Positions 14,102-22,335 of a stretch of DNA of 42,880 nt are shown piece by piece. The notes under the pieces are model-generated. The model worked only from the letters and a program-made list of their open reading frames with translations. It was not told where the DNA came from and searched no databases. The number at the start of each line of letters is the position of its first letter. Within the stretch, counting starts at the first letter, position 1. The translations under genes were made by a program, and so were the position numbers. Source of the DNA: a virus; the IMG/VR virus record IMGVR_UViG_3300047362_000424, positions 1-42,880 of that record; one strand, written 5' to 3'.

Positions 14102-15822
14102 TTTAAATCTACCCACGCATTATTGGCGTAACCTTGAAACTTGTTAATATCAGTATTATAAATCATATCGCCACTTTCAGGTGATGATATTTGATTTCTT
14201 TCTACTGTTGTCATTGTTGCAAGTTTCATTGGCACCTTTCCTGTTACTTCTACTCTTTGTGTTGCAGTTAGTGATAAGTTATTACCACTTGCGAGTACTA
14301 TGTTGCCTGTACCTGTGACTGTAAAATTATTTGTTGTTACACTTGTAAATGTTGGGTTTGTTGGATAACTTCCACCGCCACCACTTGACAGTAAATTATT
14401 ATTATCTGTTAGCTGGCTTAGGTCTGTTGGAATAGTTGGTAAGTTAGTTAGGCTATTATAGTTTCCATCAAATAAGTTTGGTTTATTTGTTAAATCTATA
14501 TAACTGCCTGAAAATAATTGTGTTTGTAAAGCATACGGAGTCAAATCTATCGAAGGTTGATAGTTTGCTAATTCTGTTTGTAATTGTGTGCTTGTTACAT
14601 AATTAGATAGTGTTGTTTGTAATTGTGTATTTGTTATTGCACCACTTGCTGAACTTGCTGACGAGCCTGAGCTTGTGCTACCGCCGCCACCTAAATTTGT
14701 TGTTGTAGCAGGTGATGATGTAACTACTGTACCACTTTCAGCTAATCCTGCCAATCCTGGTTGTGTATTAGTTTGTTCTGGATCACCTACACTTGTTTCT
14801 TGTACTGCTTGAATACTTCTTTGTGTATAGCCTGTTACTCTACCACAATGATCATATATTGGTTGTCTTTCTGCTAGTGCTACTGTAGGAGCACCGTCGT
14901 TTTCTAATTTTGCTAATAGTTCTGGTTCAAGTAGATATGCAAATATATTATTTCCTGCTTCATCTACTTCGTATGCTTTTAAACTGTTATACAATGATTG
15001 TAAATTACTAGCATATTGTTGACTTTTTGCTAGTGTCATATTTTCGTTATCTACTGCTACACCAACATTTGTGTTTACTCTATTTGTAGGAGCAAATATA
15101 CTTCCACCTGTTGAACTTGAACCTTTAAAATTATTTTCAAATTCAATTAAGTTTTCCATATCAGTTTTAAAAGCATTTAAATCATCAATTAATCCTTGTT
15201 GAATGTTAGCTGGTAAGTTAGCAAGATTGCCAACTTGATCACCTAGACGTTTTAAGATACCACTCGTAAATAAATTTGGATTAAATTTCCCATCAGTTCC
15301 TATACAGCCACCTATGTCACCGTCTGCCATAGTTCCTAGTGTGTCAAGTATATCTTTACCTGCTCCTACAAAACTACCCATTGCATCTCTAAGAACATTT
15401 GGAATAGCACGTGGAACAACTGGTGTACCACAGAAGTTAATCATATTTGCAATGGCCGCAAATTCAGCAACGGCAGAATTTAATCTACCTAATGCATTAT
15501 CAATATTTGTGTGTGCTATAAAATCATCAAGAGCTTTTTCAGCATCTTCTAATGCTCCTCTTAGATCTGCTAGTGCTTCTGGAATTTCTGGTATTAGTCT
15601 ACCAAGATTTACTTTTAAACATATTTGTAAATTAGGTAACTTAATTCCGTTACCTGCTAGTAAACTACAAATAATTTCTTTTAAACTGTATGCTTGAGTT
15701 TGTGCGGTGATTGTGCCATCATTAACATCTACATCAACTTGACCAGTTGGTATGTCAACTTTGGTTCCGTTGATATAATCATTAAAATCTTCTAAACCGT
15801 CTTTAAAATCACCTACACTCAT
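14098..15822 (-). CDS. Tail-fibre-like structural protein (574 aa)
   Basis: The N-terminal half contains helical segments (EALADLRGALEDAEKALDDF) and several cysteines. The centre has a Ser/Gly low-complexity linker near residues 365-395. The C-terminal third has typical fibre repeats (SGSYIDLTNKPNLFDGNYNS, LTNLPTIPTDLSQLTDNNN) and ends GDMIYNTDINKFQGYANNAW, an ending common in phage tail fibres and other trimeric adhesins. ATG at 15822, stop overlapping the protease start. It probably belongs to the host-recognition apparatus, downstream of the PAAR spike and small membrane protein under the late promoter at 16386-16393. Confidence 0.8.
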   Translation of the reverse strand: MSVGDFKDGLEDFNDYINGTKVDIPTGQVDVDVNDGTITAQTQAYSLKEIICSLLAGNGIKLPNLQICLKVNLGRLIPEIPEALADLRGALEDAEKALDDFIAHTNIDNALGRLNSAVAEFAAIANMINFCGTPVVPRAIPNVLRDAMGSFVGAGKDILDTLGTMADGDIGGCIGTDGKFNPNLFTSGILKRLGDQVGNLANLPANIQQGLIDDLNAFKTDMENLIEFENNFKGSSSTGGSIFAPTNRVNTNVGVAVDNENMTLAKSQQYASNLQSLYNSLKAYEVDEAGNNIFAYLLEPELLAKLENDGAPTVALAERQPIYDHCGRVTGYTQRSIQAVQETSVGDPEQTNTQPGLAGLAESGTVVTSSPATTTNLGGGGSTSSGSSASSASGAITNTQLQTTLSNYVTSTQLQTELANYQPSIDLTPYALQTQLFSGSYIDLTNKPNLFDGNYNSLTNLPTIPTDLSQLTDNNNLLSSGGGGSYPTNPTFTSVTTNNFTVTGTGNIVLASGNNLSLTATQRVEVTGKVPMKLATMTTVERNQISSPESGDMIYNTDINKFQGYANNAWVDLN

Positions 15823-15823
15823 T

Positions 15824-16021
15824 TTATTTTGATCCTATGTAGCCTGCAATAATTCCAATCATTCCTGTTAATGACATTTTCATTAAAGTAATTACTGATT
15901 CGTCTACTGGTCTATTTTCTTGCAAGGCAACATAATAGTCACCAATTATAATAACACCTAGTAATGTAAGTACCCCTACAGTTAGAGCTACTATAACTAG
16001 GTCTTTTAAATTCTTAATCAT
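15824..16021 (-). CDS. Small two-helix membrane protein (65 aa), possibly holin-like
   Basis: ATG at 16021 with AGGA upstream. Two hydrophobic helices are visible: LVIVALTVGVLTLLGVIIIG and MSLTGMIGIIAGYIG. They flank a short hydrophilic loop (ALQENRPVDESVITLMK). Small size, two helices and a charged N-terminus are compatible with a holin, but similar proteins in marine T4-like phages sit among structural genes and have no proven function. Confidence 0.7.
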   Translation of the reverse strand: MIKNLKDLVIVALTVGVLTLLGVIIIGDYYVALQENRPVDESVITLMKMSLTGMIGIIAGYIGSK

Positions 16022-16022
16022 G

Positions 16023-16307
16023 TTATTGTCCTATATAAACGTCAGGACTACCACTATCTGATTTTGGATTGCAATGTCCAGGTAATGGACAAAATCTATC
16101 TGCATCGGAATCGTTTGGAACGACAACAACTAATTTGTTGCCTACAAATACATTTTTGCATTGTGCGTTAAGAGCACCTCCGCCATGACTATTTGGATCT
16201 CTATCAACACTAATAGGTTGATTATTTACATGAACGTTACTATGTCCTTGTGCTTCTGTTGAGGCACCACATGAACGTTTATCTCCGTGTCTATGAACTG
16301 GTTGCAT
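16023..16307 (-). CDS. PAAR-like spike-tip protein (94 aa)
   Basis: Likely forms the metal-capped tip of the tail spike that contacts the host envelope. The His/Cys-rich start (VHRHGDKRSCGAST), the central HGGGALNAQCKNVFVGNKLV and the end CPLPGHCNPKSDSGSPDVYI follow the PAAR layout, with beta repeats and scattered His/Cys ligands. At 94 aa it is the usual size. ATG at 16307 lies within the 3' end of the Sm-like gene (17-nt overlap). It belongs to the late cluster with the fibre and protease. Confidence 0.75.
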   Translation of the reverse strand: MQPVHRHGDKRSCGASTEAQGHSNVHVNNQPISVDRDPNSHGGGALNAQCKNVFVGNKLVVVVPNDSDADRFCPLPGHCNPKSDSGSPDVYIGQ

Positions 16308-16596
16308 TTGCTACTGTTAATCCTGTACTTTGTTTGATATACATATCACTTGCGTCTTTAGCAGACTTAACTATGCATATAATACTATTTATCTTTAATT
16401 TGATCTTAGTATCTGGACTAACGGTAAACATATAAGGCGCTAAGGCCATGCCGTTTTGAGCGGCAACAAGTATGTAAGGTTTAGCTAACGTAACTGTTTC
16501 ATCAGTTTCTGTATCTAATCTTGCAATCATTTCTTCACCAGAAGAAAGTTTAATACTTACTACATCACCTACTTGGTATTGTGTTTCTATTAACAT
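16291..16596 (-). CDS. Sm/LSm-fold-like small protein (101 aa)
   Basis: ATG at 16596 with AGGA upstream. The first half, VGDVVSIKLSSGEEMIARLD, then ETVTLAKPYILVAAQ, has the strand order and 'GxxVxVxLxxGxxxxGxL'-like rhythm of Sm/Hfq proteins. A second part, MALAPYMFTVSPDTKIKLK, then INSIICIVKSAKDAS, also follows that pattern. Similar short proteins are common in marine T4-like phages; a role in RNA binding has not been shown. A late promoter (16386-16393) lies in its coding sequence. Confidence 0.7.
   Translation of the reverse strand: MLIETQYQVGDVVSIKLSSGEEMIARLDTETDETVTLAKPYILVAAQNGMALAPYMFTVSPDTKIKLKINSIICIVKSAKDASDMYIKQSTGLTVANATSS
16386..16393 (-). promoter_or_regulatory. Late promoter GATAAATA inside the Sm-like gene
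   Basis: Minus strand GATAAATAGTA, with the same octamer and G-T-A extension as other candidate late promoters. It lies about 79 nt before the PAAR ATG. It would separate the late PAAR, membrane, fibre and protease genes from the early nrd/glutaredoxin genes upstream. Confidence 0.6.
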
Positions 16597-16599
16597 ATA

Positions 16600-16854
16600 T
16601 TATCCTGTTGATTCACCAGTTCCATTAAAACCAGTGTCTTCAATGTATTTTAGAAACTGATCATATCCACCAACTACTTTACCATATACTTTAATTTGTG
16701 GAAATGTTCTAGCTTCAGGGAAGTTTTCAAAAACTTGCTCCCTATTGAAATCTACGCCTAACTGTTTATAGACGAATTCAAATTTTCTTGATTCACATAA
16801 TCTTTTTGCGGCATCGCAATAACCACATTGTGGTTTACCCCATATCTCTATCAT
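16600..16854 (-). CDS. Glutaredoxin
   Basis: Small dithiol oxidoreductase, 84 aa, with the active site C10-G-Y-C13 in GKPQCGYCDAAKRLC and the cis-proline region TFPQIKVYG followed by VGGYDQFLKYI (glutathione-binding). It reduces ribonucleotide reductase at the expense of glutathione. ATG at 16854 overlaps the nrdB stop (TAATG), so synthesis is coupled to the enzyme it serves. This is the T4 nrdC-like role, although T4 NrdC itself is differently placed. Confidence 0.92.
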   Translation of the reverse strand: MIEIWGKPQCGYCDAAKRLCESRKFEFVYKQLGVDFNREQVFENFPEARTFPQIKVYGKVVGGYDQFLKYIEDTGFNGTGESTG

Positions 16855-17981
16855 TATAAACTCATTCCTTCAAAGGTGTCTTCACCTACATCTTTTTTAA
16901 CACCACCAATAACGTAACTACTAATTTCTGTTTCTTGTGGTGCAACTTGAACCTCTGCTCCTGCTATCCATTTTTGTGTCCAAGGTAACGGGTTAGCTTG
17001 GCCAGGACTATAAGGACACTTCATACCTAAAGCTGTCATACGTTTACAACAAATCCATTCAATATAATCTTGTAATAATTTTGAATTAAGACCAATCATT
17101 GATCCATCTTTAAACAGATAATCTGCCCATGCTTTTTCTTGATCAACTGCGTCTATAAACATTTTTGTAACTTCATCTTCGCATTCTACTCTAATTTTTT
17201 CAAAGTCTGGATCTTCTTTTGGCAATACTTTTGTTAATGCATATTGCGTACTTGCTAGGTGAACATTCTCATCACGTGCAATAAACTTAATAATCTTTGC
17301 ATTACCTTCCATTTTCTTAAGCTCAGCAAACGCCCAACTACAAGCAAATGAAACATAGAATCTAACACCTTCTAAAATGTTAACACTATTTAAAGTTAAC
17401 CATAATTTTTTCTTTAAGTCATACAGATCAACATTAACTTCTTTTCCGTTTACTTTATGCTTACCTGTTCCTAACAAATTATAATAACTTGTTAGTTCAA
17501 TTAAATCATCATAGTATTTAGAAATATCACCTGCACAATCAACTATCTCTTTACTGTCAGTTAGCTCATCAAAAACTTTAGTAGGATCAGCATATACATT
17601 TCTAATAATATGAGTATAGCTTCTACTGTGAATTGTTTCTGAGAATGTCCAAGTAATAATCCAATTTTCTAATTCTGGTAAACTAACGATAGGACTAAAT
17701 GCTTCATTAGGAGCTCTACCTTGAACACTATCTAAAAGAATTTGACGTTTTAGATTACTTGTAAAAATATGTTGTTCATGCTCTGTAAGATCTTTAAAGT
17801 CTTTTGCATCTTTACTTACATCAACTTCTTCAGGTCTCCAAAAGAAACCTAATTGTTTATCAGTCAATTTATCAAACTGTTTATATTTTAAAGTATCGTA
17901 TCTTTGAAATCCTAAATCACCATCTAAAAAAGCATTTGCTTCTGTATGATATTTTTCATTCTTAATATTAATAACGCCCAT
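16854..17981 (-). CDS. nrdB: Ribonucleotide reductase class I, small (beta) subunit
   Basis: Provides the di-iron tyrosyl radical for NrdA. At 375 aa it is the expected length. Iron-ligand helices are readable. E-H-E lies in LTEHEQHIF (about 76-84), and FSETIHSRSYTHIIR carries a Glu and His. The later RDENVHLAS carries another Glu and His. ATG at 17981 follows AGAGGGA. The gene lies 13 nt after nrdA and is coupled to glutaredoxin. It allows dNTP synthesis from host ribonucleotides during replication. Confidence 0.96.
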   Translation of the reverse strand: MGVINIKNEKYHTEANAFLDGDLGFQRYDTLKYKQFDKLTDKQLGFFWRPEEVDVSKDAKDFKDLTEHEQHIFTSNLKRQILLDSVQGRAPNEAFSPIVSLPELENWIITWTFSETIHSRSYTHIIRNVYADPTKVFDELTDSKEIVDCAGDISKYYDDLIELTSYYNLLGTGKHKVNGKEVNVDLYDLKKKLWLTLNSVNILEGVRFYVSFACSWAFAELKKMEGNAKIIKFIARDENVHLASTQYALTKVLPKEDPDFEKIRVECEDEVTKMFIDAVDQEKAWADYLFKDGSMIGLNSKLLQDYIEWICCKRMTALGMKCPYSPGQANPLPWTQKWIAGAEVQVAPQETEISSYVIGGVKKDVGEDTFEGMSL

Positions 17982-17994
17982 TTTATTCCCTCTA

Positions 17995-20313
17995 CTAAAT
18001 TACGCAACTTTCACAATAGTCGTCGTACTGTTCATCTGATTCAAAGTCTTCACGGCCTTTAAGTGGTTTGCTTTTAAATTCAATCTCACCTTGACCATCA
18101 TATGTATTAAAATAATACAACTGTTTACCACCGTACTTGTAAAACATTACAAGATGTTGTAGCATAACACTTAATGGAATCTTCTCGTCTGGAAAAAACT
18201 CCGGGTTATAACTTGTATTTACCGATATGCCCTGATCAATATACTTCTGGAGAACGGCCATAATCTTTAAATAACCTTCTGGACTTTTTTGAGTCCATAG
18301 TAGATCATATTTATTCTTTAGACGTGCATATCCAGGTACAACCTGTTTCAAAACACCATGTTTTGATTGCTTTACACTTACAAATGCACGTGGTGGCTCA
18401 ATACCGTTAGTACTATTGCTTATTTGTGCTGACGTTTCAGCAGGCATAAGAGCCATTAATGTACTGTTACGAATACCACTATTTCTTAATCTTTCACGTA
18501 GTTCTTCCCAAGGCATACGTTCTTTATGTGGTACTAGTTCATCTAATTCTTTTTTGTATGTCATATTAGGTGTAATACCATCACCGTATCTTGTTTCACC
18601 TGTACCAGTTATTGGTCCATATTCTTCTGCAAGTTCTACACTTGCTTCTATTAAGTAATAACTCCAAGCTTCTGCCCATTCGTCTACTTTAGCTAATCCA
18701 CGTTTGCCAATATTCTGATATGTTAAATCATTTTTTGCTAACCAATATGCAAAGTTAATAATACCTATACCTAATGGTCTACGTTTCATTGTGCTTAATT
18801 CTGCCGCTAATACTGGATATTGTTGATAGTCTAATAATGCATCTAATCCACGTACTGCTAATTTACAAACTTTTTTAAACTTACTAGGTTCACTAATATT
18901 TCCCCAATTGATTGCACTTAACGTACATAAACTAATTTCACCTTCTTTGTCTCTAACACTATACAAAGGTTTAGTAGGTAAATTAATTTCACAACATAAG
19001 TTACTTTGTTTAATAGGTGCTAGTTCAGGCTTGAACGAACCATGCGAATTAGCATGATCTACATTCATCAAATAAACTCTTCCTGTATTTTTACGTTCTT
19101 CCATAAACATTCCAAATAACTCAGATGCTTTAAGAACTTTTTTTCTAATTCCAGTTTTCTTTTCAGCTTTCTCATATATTTCTTTAAACTTATCTTGATC
19201 AGCAAAAAATGCATCATATAAGCCTGGAACATCTGCAGGTGAGAAAAGTGTAATATTACCATTTGTAAGTAAACGTTCATACATTAATTTATTAAACTGT
19301 ACGCCATAATCCATATGTCTTACACGATTATCTTCTGTACCTTTATTATTTTTAAGTACAAGCAAGTCTTCAACTTCTAAGTGCCAAATAGGATAGTATA
19401 ACGTAGCCGCTCCACCACGAACACCACCTTGACTACATGACTTGACTGAACTTTGAAATAATTTATAAAAAGGAATAACACCTGTATGTGTTGCATCACC
19501 GTTTCTAATTTTTGAACCAATGGCACGAATAGAACCACCGCCAATACCAATACCTGCTTTCTGTGAAACATATTTTACAATAGCAGATGATGTAGCATTA
19601 ATACTATCTAAATCGTCATCAGTTTCTACTAGAACGCAAGAAGAGAATTGTCTTTGTGGTGTACGTACACCTGCCATTACTGGCGTAGGCAAACTAATAT
19701 CAAAATTACTAATTGCGTCATAGTAATCTTTAACCCATTTCATTCTTTCTTCTTTTGGATATTGACTAAACAATGTTGCTGAAATCATCATATAACATAC
19801 TTGTGGTGTTTCAAATATTTCACCTGTTGCTCTATTTTGTACTAGATACTTTCCACGAAATTGTTCCATGGCCGCATATGTCATATCTTCATCACGTTCA
19901 TGTTTAATAAACTCTTCCATTTGATTAATTTCATTTTCATCATAAGCAGAAAAAAATTCTGGATCATATAAACCACGATCAACATTCATACGAGCTATCT
20001 CTCGTAAATGTGGTGGTTCAAATTTATCATAAACTTGTTTACGTAAATGGTAGTTAATAAGTCTACCAGCTACCCATTGATAATTTGGTGTTTCTTCTGA
20101 TATAAGATCAGCCGCCGCTTTAATTAATGTTTCTTGAATATCTGCACTCTCAATTCCATTATAAAATTGTAAGTGACTTTTAATTTCTACTTCACTAGCA
20201 CTTACACCTGTAATATTTTCGCAGGCGTAAAATACAACCTTATGCATCTTCTCAAGGTCAAGTTCTTCTTCTGTACCATCTCTTTTTTTGATTATTGTTT
20301 TTATTGCTGTCAT
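17995..20313 (-). CDS. nrdA: Ribonucleotide reductase class I, large (alpha) subunit
   Basis: Reduces ribonucleoside diphosphates to deoxyribonucleotides. An N-terminal ATP-cone (TIIKKRDGTEEELDLEKMHKVV, 50-80 residues) indicates allosteric control. Active-site segments include SSCVLVE with the redox cysteine, LCCEINLPT with the radical cysteine, and NSTLMALMPAETSAQI. The C-terminal CESCVI carries the CxxC-type pair that glutaredoxin reduces. The start is placed at the ATG at 20313 (AGGA five bases upstream). Another ATG lies one codon before it, and a TTG at 20331 is unlikely. 772 aa is usual. Its promoter appears to be embedded in the upstream gene (20453-20481). Confidence 0.96.
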   Translation of the reverse strand: MTAIKTIIKKRDGTEEELDLEKMHKVVFYACENITGVSASEVEIKSHLQFYNGIESADIQETLIKAAADLISEETPNYQWVAGRLINYHLRKQVYDKFEPPHLREIARMNVDRGLYDPEFFSAYDENEINQMEEFIKHERDEDMTYAAMEQFRGKYLVQNRATGEIFETPQVCYMMISATLFSQYPKEERMKWVKDYYDAISNFDISLPTPVMAGVRTPQRQFSSCVLVETDDDLDSINATSSAIVKYVSQKAGIGIGGGSIRAIGSKIRNGDATHTGVIPFYKLFQSSVKSCSQGGVRGGAATLYYPIWHLEVEDLLVLKNNKGTEDNRVRHMDYGVQFNKLMYERLLTNGNITLFSPADVPGLYDAFFADQDKFKEIYEKAEKKTGIRKKVLKASELFGMFMEERKNTGRVYLMNVDHANSHGSFKPELAPIKQSNLCCEINLPTKPLYSVRDKEGEISLCTLSAINWGNISEPSKFKKVCKLAVRGLDALLDYQQYPVLAAELSTMKRRPLGIGIINFAYWLAKNDLTYQNIGKRGLAKVDEWAEAWSYYLIEASVELAEEYGPITGTGETRYGDGITPNMTYKKELDELVPHKERMPWEELRERLRNSGIRNSTLMALMPAETSAQISNSTNGIEPPRAFVSVKQSKHGVLKQVVPGYARLKNKYDLLWTQKSPEGYLKIMAVLQKYIDQGISVNTSYNPEFFPDEKIPLSVMLQHLVMFYKYGGKQLYYFNTYDGQGEIEFKSKPLKGREDFESDEQYDDYCESCVI

Positions 20314-20368
20314 CATTGTCCTAAATCTCAAATAGTCTTGTATTTACATCGGCTGTAGCTATAGATAA

Positions 20369-20806
20369 CTATTTGCTTAATGTACTAACATCAATATCTT
20401 TTAAAACTTCTAGTTCTTTGTCTATAATGTCAGTGGTGTCTATATTGTTATAATTATAGTTTAAAACGTACTTGTTGTCAACTAAAACTATTAACTTTAT
20501 ATCATTTTTTTCCACAGTTTGTACAAGCAATATTCTACAGGCTATATTACTATAGTGTAACGTGTATGCCATACCCAACGACACAACATTTTCGTCGTAA
20601 TCATTCTGATGTAGCATTTCCCAAGGTGTACTCCATGTTGACTCATCAAATGGATCAACTTTTCTAGTACCTACTGGTGTTGTATTCCAAAAGTCTAAAA
20701 CAACTTGTAATTGTTCTAAAATATTGGAAACACCACAAATCCGTTTCCTTAATTCACGCCACCTTTGAATTCTTTGTCTAGGAGGCAATTGCCATACTTC
20801 GTCCAT
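20369..20806 (-). CDS. Conserved-looking phage protein (145 aa)
   Basis: ATG at 20806, four nt after the structural gene upstream. N-terminal helix PPRQRIQRWRELRKRICGVS, a helix LEQLQVVLDFWN, then DPFDESTWSTPWEMLHQNDY. The Trp/Pro block resembles a block seen in unnamed marine T4-like proteins. The C-terminal part is beta (ACRILLVQTV, IKLIVLVDNKYVLNYNY). No enzyme motif. It carries a perfect sigma70-type promoter inside its 3' half. Confidence 0.75.
   Translation of the reverse strand: MDEVWQLPPRQRIQRWRELRKRICGVSNILEQLQVVLDFWNTTPVGTRKVDPFDESTWSTPWEMLHQNDYDENVVSLGMAYTLHYSNIACRILLVQTVEKNDIKLIVLVDNKYVLNYNYNNIDTTDIIDKELEVLKDIDVSTLSK
20453..20481 (-). promoter_or_regulatory. Consensus early promoter embedded in a gene, upstream of nrdA
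   Basis: Minus strand TTGACA at 20481-20476, 17-bp spacer, TATAAT at 20458-20453. Both hexamers are perfect. Predicted +1 near 20446, leader of about 133 nt to nrdA. It lies wholly within the coding sequence of the 145-aa protein. Confidence 0.85.
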
Positions 20807-20810
20807 TTAT

Positions 20811-21566
20811 TTAAAATGATTTTTGTACGTATTTTAATGTGTGTACGGTATCAAGATCTGTAGTATCAAACATTAAACTAAATTTGTCTGTACTATTATG
20901 TGAAAGACTAAAGACTAAAGGCATTGCGCCATTGCTGATGTCATATACGTCTTTGATTGAGCTTGTTGTAGGAACGCCAGCATTGTCATCAATTAGGATT
21001 GATAACTGTCCGTGTCTTGAAGCTGACGTTGTTGTTAAACTATAATCAATAGTAATCTTATCTTTATTTGCACAAATAAATTCAATTCCTGATTCTTTAG
21101 GTCCTGCAGAATCTGCTGTCAGTTTGTTTAGACTTTGAGACTGTACTGGATTTGGGAATGCTTCTGCATGGTAGCCAACTTCTTTATTATAGTAAAGTTC
21201 AAAAACTGTACTAGATGTAGGAGTTGAAGATAAGCCATGCGAGAATGATGCAACTGCATCCTTGAATGTTATGTTATTACCTGTTATAGAAATATTATCA
21301 CTTGCTGGGTTAACTGTGATTCCATAAGTATACTGATCTAAATTAGCGATTAAATCTAAATCAATAGGATCGCCGTTTGCTGAAGTAAATTCTACTTTAG
21401 CTGTCGTTGCATCACTATTACTTACTTGGCAAGTTCCATTTACTGAAGCTTGTCCTATGAATAATCTTTGAATGTCTTGTGCAAGTCCAAATTCACCTGG
21501 TAGTAATTTTGGCAAATCTGCCAAATTACCTTTTCTAACTGTCATTCTAGCTGTCGTTGTTGTCAT
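20811..21566 (-). CDS. Virion/fibre-type structural protein (251 aa)
   Basis: ATG at 21566 with AAGGAA upstream. The N-terminal VRKGNLADLPKLLPGEFGLA, then QRLFIGQASVNG, is the short domain that begins many phage fibre and tropism proteins (LPxLLPGEFGxxxDxxRLFIG). The rest is beta-rich with many Ser/Thr/Asn (NPASDNISITGNNITFKDAV, LSILIDDNAG, KFSLMFDTTDLDTVHTLKY). It probably forms a decoration of the tail or head. A GATAAATA late promoter lies 22 nt upstream. Confidence 0.75.
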   Translation of the reverse strand: MTTTTARMTVRKGNLADLPKLLPGEFGLAQDIQRLFIGQASVNGTCQVSNSDATTAKVEFTSANGDPIDLDLIANLDQYTYGITVNPASDNISITGNNITFKDAVASFSHGLSSTPTSSTVFELYYNKEVGYHAEAFPNPVQSQSLNKLTADSAGPKESGIEFICANKDKITIDYSLTTTSASRHGQLSILIDDNAGVPTTSSIKDVYDISNGAMPLVFSLSHNSTDKFSLMFDTTDLDTVHTLKYVQKSF

Positions 21567-21587
21567 TGTTTATTCCTTAATATAATG

Positions 21588-21595
21588 TATTTATC
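21588..21595 (-). promoter_or_regulatory. Late promoter GATAAATA
   Basis: Minus strand GATAAATACATT, 22 nt before the ATG at 21566. It lies in the gap after the nuclease gene, so late transcription of the structural protein starts here. Confidence 0.7.
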
Positions 21596-21596
21596 T

Positions 21597-22277
21597 TTAT
21601 AGATTATAAAATTGTTCTAAACGTTCGGCCCATTTAAGTTCCCATTGTTTAAATTCTGTACTATCTGCTTCAAATAATTGAAACTCACCTGCTCTACTGC
21701 ACATAAAAACAGCTATGTTTGATATGTTTGTTCCATACATTTCATTGTGGGCGTTTGCATAGGCCGCTCCTTGTAGGAAATAATCATCAATCCATTCACG
21801 TTTTTTAGGTTTATTGGTCTGTTTAAAGTCCATGATAGTTTGTTTACCTTTATATACTCCAACTAAATCTGTTGTACCTGCATATAAATCTTTTGCTACT
21901 AAATTAACCTCTGATCCCCACACTTCGCTAATATCAGGTTCCACATTGTCTATTACAACTTGTGCCATACCTTTTGCTTGTTTATGGACCATATTGTTTC
22001 CTGGATTGTATTCTTCATTTTTAAACCATTTTTCTAATATATTATGCATTACAGATCCAACATTAGATGCTTCAGTTACAATACGTTGTGCTTCAGCATC
22101 TCCTACACGTTTTTTCCATCTAGCCAATCCTGCTTTTTTATCTGCTGATTGGGTTGCACTTAAAATAGTGGTTACACTTGGAACAGGATCGCCCCAAGGA
22201 TTCTCATATAGACGTTTCCCGTCTACTGAGGTTCTTTTAAATTCTTTATAATCATAAGGGGATTTTATTTTTAACAT
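21597..22277 (-). CDS. PD-(D/E)XK (RecB/Cas4-like) nuclease
   Basis: Predicted DNA exonuclease of the RecB-like PD-(D/E)XK superfamily. Numbering from the ATG at 22277: H78 lies in GSVMHNILEKW, E123 in WGSEVNLVAKD, and D137 in YAGTTDLVGV. D150-F-K152 lies in QTIMDFKQT, and the Q-motif is LQGAAYANAH (about 168-177). All four core motifs are present, so it is probably active. 226 aa. The start is taken as the second ATG (22277), because the promoter at 22284-22312 puts +1 exactly there. The first ATG at 22283 overlaps the -10 element. No Shine-Dalgarno site precedes either ATG, so the mRNA is likely leaderless. Probable role in recombination or host DNA degradation. Confidence 0.85.
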   Translation of the reverse strand: MLKIKSPYDYKEFKRTSVDGKRLYENPWGDPVPSVTTILSATQSADKKAGLARWKKRVGDAEAQRIVTEASNVGSVMHNILEKWFKNEEYNPGNNMVHKQAKGMAQVVIDNVEPDISEVWGSEVNLVAKDLYAGTTDLVGVYKGKQTIMDFKQTNKPKKREWIDDYFLQGAAYANAHNEMYGTNISNIAVFMCSRAGEFQLFEADSTEFKQWELKWAERLEQFYNL

Positions 22278-22283
22278 ACTCAT

Positions 22284-22312
22284 AGTATATGTGCCTTCTA
22301 TAGAAATGTCAA
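22284..22312 (-). promoter_or_regulatory. Early promoter giving a predicted leaderless mRNA
   Basis: Minus strand TTGACA at 22312-22307, 17-bp spacer, TATACT at 22289-22284. The usual +1, seven bases past the -10, falls on 22277, the A of an in-frame ATG. No ribosome-binding site fits. Confidence 0.8.
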
Positions 22313-22335
22313 TGAGTTATTTGAGATTTTGTTGA

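Noticed and set aside
21814-22251. Long plus-strand open frame opposite the nuclease gene
   Set aside because: Shadow of the minus-strand coding sequence; low-complexity composition and no ribosome-binding site.
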